A DNA stretch of 64,000 nucleotides from JBFMFR01 sp040752025 (GTDB lineage: Bacteria; Chloroflexota; Anaerolineae; Anaerolineales; UBA4823). A program made the translations under genes and the position numbers. The notes under the pieces are model-generated. The model ran no database searches, was not told the DNA's origin, and was given only the letters and a program-made list of their open reading frames with translations. The DNA lies in contig JBFMFR010000035.1 in NCBI GenBank assembly GCA_040752025.1, forward strand, positions 10,995-74,994. The letters are read 5' to 3'. This document shows positions 60,046-64,000 of the stretch, piece by piece. Every line of letters starts with the position of its first letter. Within the stretch, counting starts at the first letter, position 1.

Positions 60046-62468
60046 ATGAGCCTGGTGGCGTCTTTTTCTTCAGATAAGGACGGGAGATCCAGGAGCACCC
60101 TCAAGCCGCGCAGATCGAAGCCGCTTGCCAGCTTCTCGAGGTGCTGCGCCAGGTCTGGCAAGGTATCACGTAACTGGTTGATCAGGTTGGTGAGACGCTC
60201 AAAGTCGGCTTCGATAACGGCTCGCTGCAAGCTTTCTGCCAGGGATTGAGGCAATTGGCTGATGTGGTAAGCGGGTTGTCCAGGTGCCAATTTGAGAAAA
60301 TGTGGCTGTGTCGATCCACCTTCAGCCTGCTGTTGCTGGGGAAGGCGGATGGGGATGAAGAAATCAAACTTGCTACCTTTACCAGGTGTGCTATGGATGT
60401 TGATGTTGCCGCCCATGAGCTGCACAAATTGGCGGCTTATTGTCAATCCTAAGCCAGTGCCCTGGCCAGAGGCGCGCCCAACTGAAGCCTGTGTGAAGGG
60501 TTCAAAGATTTGTTCGGATTCTTCAGGAAAGATACCAGGTCCAGTATCCTCAACCGAGAAATACAACCAACAAGTAGCTTGAGGGGATTTTTCTGCTGGG
60601 GCAAGGCCGGCCTCGAAGCCGGTGACATCGACAGAGATAACAACTTTGCCAGCCTGGGTGAATTTAATCGCGTTGCCCAGGAGATTGATCATTACCTGGC
60701 GCAGCTTGGCTTCATCGGCCTGAATGTACTTTGGTACGTTCTCTATGCCGGCAAAAATGAGTTCTAACCCCTTTTCTCCGGCGCGCAGCCGGAACATTTC
60801 CTCAAGGCTGTGCATCAAGGCATGCAGGTTGAAAGTCCCTTCATTCAGCGTCATGCGACCAGCTTCGATCTTGGAAAGATCCAGTATGCTGTTGATCAAT
60901 ACCAGCAATGCTTCACCGCTGCGATGGATAGTGTTTAGATTGTCTAGTTGTGTGCGGGTCAGGTTGTCGCTCATGCGTAGCAGGGAAGTAAAACCCAAAA
61001 TGGCATTCAGAGGAGTGCGAATCTCGTGGCTCATGTTGGCCAGGAAGGTGGATTTGGCGCGGTTGGCCATTTCGGCGTGTTGTTTTTCGAGCTGAACTTC
61101 CTGATACAACCGGGCATTGCCAATGGCATTGGCGAGTTGGCCAGCCATGGTTTGCAGGATTGTGACATCACTAGGCTTGAAAGCGTTGATCTCTTTGCTT
61201 TGCACGGTCAATCCACCAATCACCTCGCCGCGCGTAATCAGGGGCAGGGCGATTTCGGAGCGGGTACTCGCTAGTAAAGGATTGAAGAAATGCGTCGGTT
61301 CTTTGGTTACATCGAGGGCAATACGAGACTGCATATTTTGAATGCACCAACCAACCATTGAGTTATCGTCCATGGCCAATTTGTGTCCCTGTGAGAGAAG
61401 CTGGCGGCCGGCCTCTCCCGTACCGGCGCGTAGAACAGCGAACTGGCTATGATCATCCAAGAGAAAGAGGCCTACATAGTTCATCGTGAAACGCTGGCAG
61501 ATCAGTTCTACGCTGAGTGCCAACAACTCCTCAAGATCCAGAATGCTGCTGGATGCGTGGGCGATTTCGGCGGCTGTTTGAGCCTGCAGGGCGCGCCTCT
61601 CAGCTTCTTGAGTGCGTTCGGCTACACGTTCCTCGAGTGTGCGAGCGTAACTTTCAAGACGCTGACGGGAATTCAGCACTTCTGCCGACATTTTGTCGAG
61701 GGCAGCAGCCAATTCGCCCATTTCATCCTGAGTATCGATGGAGACCATCTGATTTAACTTTCCATCACGGATATCTTCTACCCGGGCGCGCAATATTGCT
61801 AATGGATTAGCAACACGCTCCAATATCTGCCGGGTAGTGATCGTGACGGCCAGAATCGCAGCCAGAATCAGGAGAATCAGGATGTTTTGCCCGGTTTGGA
61901 TCACCTGGCGAGCTTGCTCACGATCTAGCCTGGCTCTTTGCACCTCGACTTTCTCGAAGTCTTGTAAGGCCTGGATTAGCGGCGAAAGGTGTATCTCGAT
62001 CAGAATTTCCAGTTCTCTATGGGTCACGTCCCCTAAGTTGTCTTCGGTTTCTGCAGCTGCCAGGACGCGGTTTACCTGAGTATTGAAAGAAAAGGATAAC
62101 TGGCGAATCTGGCTGATTTCCATGCTGGCGCCTACATCGTAGGGGGGGATGGCTGCAATCGTTTCTTCAATCAGATGATCTAGAAGATCTTGCTGTGCGT
62201 AGATCTGAGCCAGCCTGTCCTCATCCGGCGTTTCAGACAAAGTATAACGCTGTACCAAAGAAATCAAGGTCAGGCATTCCGAGCGGATGCGCGCGCTTTG
62301 CATGGCGATATCCGATCTCCGCATCACCTGGAGCAGAACCTGGTCAGTATATTCAATTGACCAGAACGATCCGCCAGCTACGAGAATAGCTACCAGGGTC
62401 AGAGCGGCGAAAGCATACACCAGTCGCCGGGCAATGGGGCCGCGCAATACAGGGAAAAGTTTATTCAC
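60042..62468 (-). CDS. Membrane histidine kinase with HAMP and GAF
   Basis: This protein has about 808 residues from GTG 62468 (an ATG at 62522 would overlap the preceding gene). Two transmembrane helices (~15-37 and ~190-212) flank an extracytoplasmic helical sensor. Then come HAMP (VANPLAILRARVEDIRDGKLNQM), a coiled coil, and GAF (~310-465). The phospho-His is in FLANMSHEIRTPLNAILG. HATPase motifs follow: N box INLLGNAIKF, G1 DTGPGI, G2 GTGLGLT. A C-terminal ~75-residue helical segment resembles a histidine phosphotransfer domain without a visible phospho-His. The gene lies between the sugar-binding lipoprotein and the diguanylate cyclase. Confidence 0.9.
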   Translation of the reverse strand: MNKLFPVLRGPIARRLVYAFAALTLVAILVAGGSFWSIEYTDQVLLQVMRRSDIAMQSARIRSECLTLISLVQRYTLSETPDEDRLAQIYAQQDLLDHLIEETIAAIPPYDVGASMEISQIRQLSFSFNTQVNRVLAAAETEDNLGDVTHRELEILIEIHLSPLIQALQDFEKVEVQRARLDREQARQVIQTGQNILILLILAAILAVTITTRQILERVANPLAILRARVEDIRDGKLNQMVSIDTQDEMGELAAALDKMSAEVLNSRQRLESYARTLEERVAERTQEAERRALQAQTAAEIAHASSSILDLEELLALSVELICQRFTMNYVGLFLLDDHSQFAVLRAGTGEAGRQLLSQGHKLAMDDNSMVGWCIQNMQSRIALDVTKEPTHFFNPLLASTRSEIALPLITRGEVIGGLTVQSKEINAFKPSDVTILQTMAGQLANAIGNARLYQEVQLEKQHAEMANRAKSTFLANMSHEIRTPLNAILGFTSLLRMSDNLTRTQLDNLNTIHRSGEALLVLINSILDLSKIEAGRMTLNEGTFNLHALMHSLEEMFRLRAGEKGLELIFAGIENVPKYIQADEAKLRQVMINLLGNAIKFTQAGKVVISVDVTGFEAGLAPAEKSPQATCWLYFSVEDTGPGIFPEESEQIFEPFTQASVGRASGQGTGLGLTISRQFVQLMGGNINIHSTPGKGSKFDFFIPIRLPQQQQAEGGSTQPHFLKLAPGQPAYHISQLPQSLAESLQRAVIEADFERLTNLINQLRDTLPDLAQHLEKLASGFDLRGLRVLLDLPSLSEEKDATRLI

Positions 62469-62478
62469 GATCTTTGCT

Positions 62479-63774
62479 TTACGGCTCGGACATGTCCAAT
62501 TCGTGTTGGTACATGGGAGCAATGGCGGCCAGGGCTTCTTGAGGTGATTTGCTCCCTTGAATGACCATTTCTAACTCGGCGCCATAGCGCTGAAGCGTGG
62601 CGTCCGATACGAGTGAAGGCGGTTCATAAACGCCATAGCTCACCAGCCGGGCAATGATCTCTCGTTGGGGTGTGGTGGCGTAACTGGTGTTGCTTTTGCG
62701 CAGGCCAGGGGCAAGCTGCCATCCTGGAACATCTTGGGCCACCTGACTACCAGTTAGGTACCTGGCGAATTCGTGAGCGGCTTTCAACTCTTGTGGATCA
62801 GTCGAGTTATAGACGGCATACATGCCGAATGCACCAGTGGTGATGACTTTCTCCAGGTTGCCTGTGGGCGGCGGCAAGACCGCCAAGGGAAAATTCGCAA
62901 CCTCAAGGTCACGAAGGAAACCGGGCGAGCTCATGATCATAGCAACAGCGCCATCTTTGAATTGCTGCCGGGCTGTGGCTTGATCGACAGAGCCAAAATC
63001 CAGCGGCGTGACCCGGTGCACCTGGTAAAGATCAGCGATTTTCTGCAAAGCCGACAGGCCTTCGGGCGAATCTTGCACAAAACGCTTGCCATCTGGGCTG
63101 AGGATGCGGCCCCCATCGATGTAAAACAGGGGGTAGTATTCTAGCTCGCCCCATTTTGATGACGCAGTGAAACCATAAACCTGGGAGCCATCTGACCTTT
63201 GGAAAGTGAGACGTTTCGCCGCGTCGACAAAGGTTTCCCAATTCCAGGGATTCTCTAGGGTGGGAAGAGAAACGCCTTGTTGTTGGAACAATTCGGTGTT
63301 GGCAAATATGGAGACAGCAGTCACCCATAATGGCCAGGCATAGATTTTGCCATCCACCCTGGCTGCATCCAGAGCATTGGTGTAAAAATCTTCTTGATCT
63401 TGGGTAGTGAGATAGGGTTCGATATTGGAGAGTTTGCCTTGCCGTGCGAAGCGAACCATTTCCGCCGGCCGGATGCTCATGACGTGGATATCCTGTCCGC
63501 TGGCGATGGCGGCCTCTAACTGGGCATCGCCATTTGCAGTCCAGGGTACGCCAACCACTTTGATCCGGATATCTGCATGAGATTTCTCAAAGGCTGCCAC
63601 GGCTTGATCGATGGCAGTGGAGGCGGAGTCTTTGCCGCCAGGCTCATAACCGCGCTTGTAAAAAGTTATGGTGACTGGTATTGCGACAGGCTGAGGTGAG
63701 GCGGCTGCACACGCAGTTATCAGTTGGCTAAACAGGAGCACAAGTGAAAGGAAAAAAGGATAGGATCTACGCAT
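62479..63774 (-). CDS. Sugar-binding lipoprotein (SBP family 1)
   Basis: This 431-residue solute-binding protein has lipobox LITAC (C22). The fold is typical of cluster B SBPs: ITFYKRG at the start, then FEKSHADIRIKVV, DIHVMSIRPAEM, WPLWVTAVSIFANTELF, and TTGAFGMYAVYNSTD. These bind mono- or oligosaccharides. No ABC permease or ATPase gene is nearby; the histidine kinase begins right after it. It therefore probably serves as an extracellular ligand receptor that signals through the kinase rather than as a transporter subunit. It is the first gene of the operon. Confidence 0.9.
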   Translation of the reverse strand: MRRSYPFFLSLVLLFSQLITACAAASPQPVAIPVTITFYKRGYEPGGKDSASTAIDQAVAAFEKSHADIRIKVVGVPWTANGDAQLEAAIASGQDIHVMSIRPAEMVRFARQGKLSNIEPYLTTQDQEDFYTNALDAARVDGKIYAWPLWVTAVSIFANTELFQQQGVSLPTLENPWNWETFVDAAKRLTFQRSDGSQVYGFTASSKWGELEYYPLFYIDGGRILSPDGKRFVQDSPEGLSALQKIADLYQVHRVTPLDFGSVDQATARQQFKDGAVAMIMSSPGFLRDLEVANFPLAVLPPPTGNLEKVITTGAFGMYAVYNSTDPQELKAAHEFARYLTGSQVAQDVPGWQLAPGLRKSNTSYATTPQREIIARLVSYGVYEPPSLVSDATLQRYGAELEMVIQGSKSPQEALAAIAPMYQHELDMSEP

Positions 63775-63862
63775 CGAGACTCTCGGGATTGGCTGTTTTG
63801 GGCTGCTTTGTTACCATTTTAACAGACTATTCTCATTTCCAAAAGTGACGCGCTCAGGTTCC

Positions 63863-63871
63863 TGATACAAT
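63863..63871 (+). promoter_or_regulatory. Extended -10 promoter pointing right
   Basis: TGATACAAT (63863-63871) is an extended -10 element with no clear -35. It would start a transcript near 63878 leading out of the window. A 12-codon frame at 63882-63920 (ATG to TGA) is too short to call. Confidence 0.4.
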
Positions 63872-63975
63872 ACACTCTATCTATGAGTTCGTTGACGCGA
63901 AAGCAGGTAAACGTTCAGTGAGATGAGAAAAGCCGTGGTGAAGCAGCCGAACTAAAAAACAGCACGGCAAAGAGC

Positions 63976-63986
63976 AAAGGAGGTGA
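63976..63986 (+). promoter_or_regulatory. Strong Shine-Dalgarno at window end
   Basis: AAAGGAGGTGA (63976-63986) is an 11-base match to the anti-Shine-Dalgarno region of 16S rRNA. No start codon at normal spacing appears before the window ends, so the gene it serves, if any, lies beyond 64000 or uses an unusual start. Confidence 0.35.
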
Positions 63987-64000
63987 AACACCAGATCGGT

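Noticed and set aside
1..64000. Genome-wide reassignment of TAG as a sense codon
   Set aside because: Several normal genes end in TAG, including the IolN gene (8410-8412), the lipoprotein at 14834-17191 and the membrane protein at 10431. Only local interruption remains plausible.

Overview
The window looks like a piece of a GC-rich chromosome from an uncultured Chloroflexota bacterium, probably Anaerolineae. This is inference from gene content: many lipoproteins with Thr/Pro-rich linkers, a kelch and WD40/PD40 secretome, an nSTAND ATPase fused to an FGE-sulfatase domain, AAA ATPases joined to SpoIIE phosphatase, a Ser/Thr kinase with AAA and TPR regions, DUF4349 and DUF2752 proteins, and no phage or plasmid backbone. 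No rRNA is present; there is one tRNA, Val(CAC).

Layout. 0-3 kb: a broken PEP-synthase-like remnant, a methyltransferase, and a PfkB kinase/metallo-hydrolase pair. 3.1-10.5 kb: a LacI regulator, transcribed from a good promoter overlapped by a perfect 34-bp palindrome, followed by genes matching the Thermotoga-type inositol route (IolO-, IolG-, IolN- and IolM-like proteins) plus two sugar isomerase/epimerase genes, one cut by an in-frame TAG. 10.4-19 kb: a polytopic membrane protein, kelch and glycosidase-like lipoproteins, small membrane proteins, a GNAT gene cut by TAG, a GreA/B-like protein and a WD40 protein. 19.1-24.3 kb: a TetR-controlled MacAB-type exporter operon. 24.4-31.8 kb: a B12 radical-SAM/DUF362 operon, lipoproteins, a small-protein/nucleotidyltransferase pair, nitroreductase, histone-deacetylase-like protein and PspC.

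31.9-43 kb is the most unusual part. It holds an M48 protease, two coupled ATPases (the second with GAF and SpoIIE domains), a two-helix channel-like protein, and a decayed nSTAND-FGE gene. Sixty bases after the FGE domain lies the first ~28 codons of a reverse transcriptase of the diversity-generating-retroelement (DGR) type. This fragment ends inside a 96-bp repeat. A second copy of the repeat lies on the far side of a REP-associated (RAYT) transposase. I read this as a dead DGR destroyed by a RAYT/REP-type element. A PIN/antitoxin pair follows.

43-64 kb: DinB/PhzF, MaoC, tRNA-Val, a zinc-ribbon gene cut by TAG, a hydrolase, a serpin operon with TrmO, a 1319-residue kinase/pseudo-cyclase/AAA/TPR protein, a conserved secreted protein, NUDIX/DUF4349, and a three-gene sensory operon (sugar-binding lipoprotein, histidine kinase, response-regulator diguanylate cyclase) with no ABC permease.

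Six genes are broken by point lesions or truncation. Three are otherwise intact and carry a single in-frame TAG, which deserves a check against raw reads.
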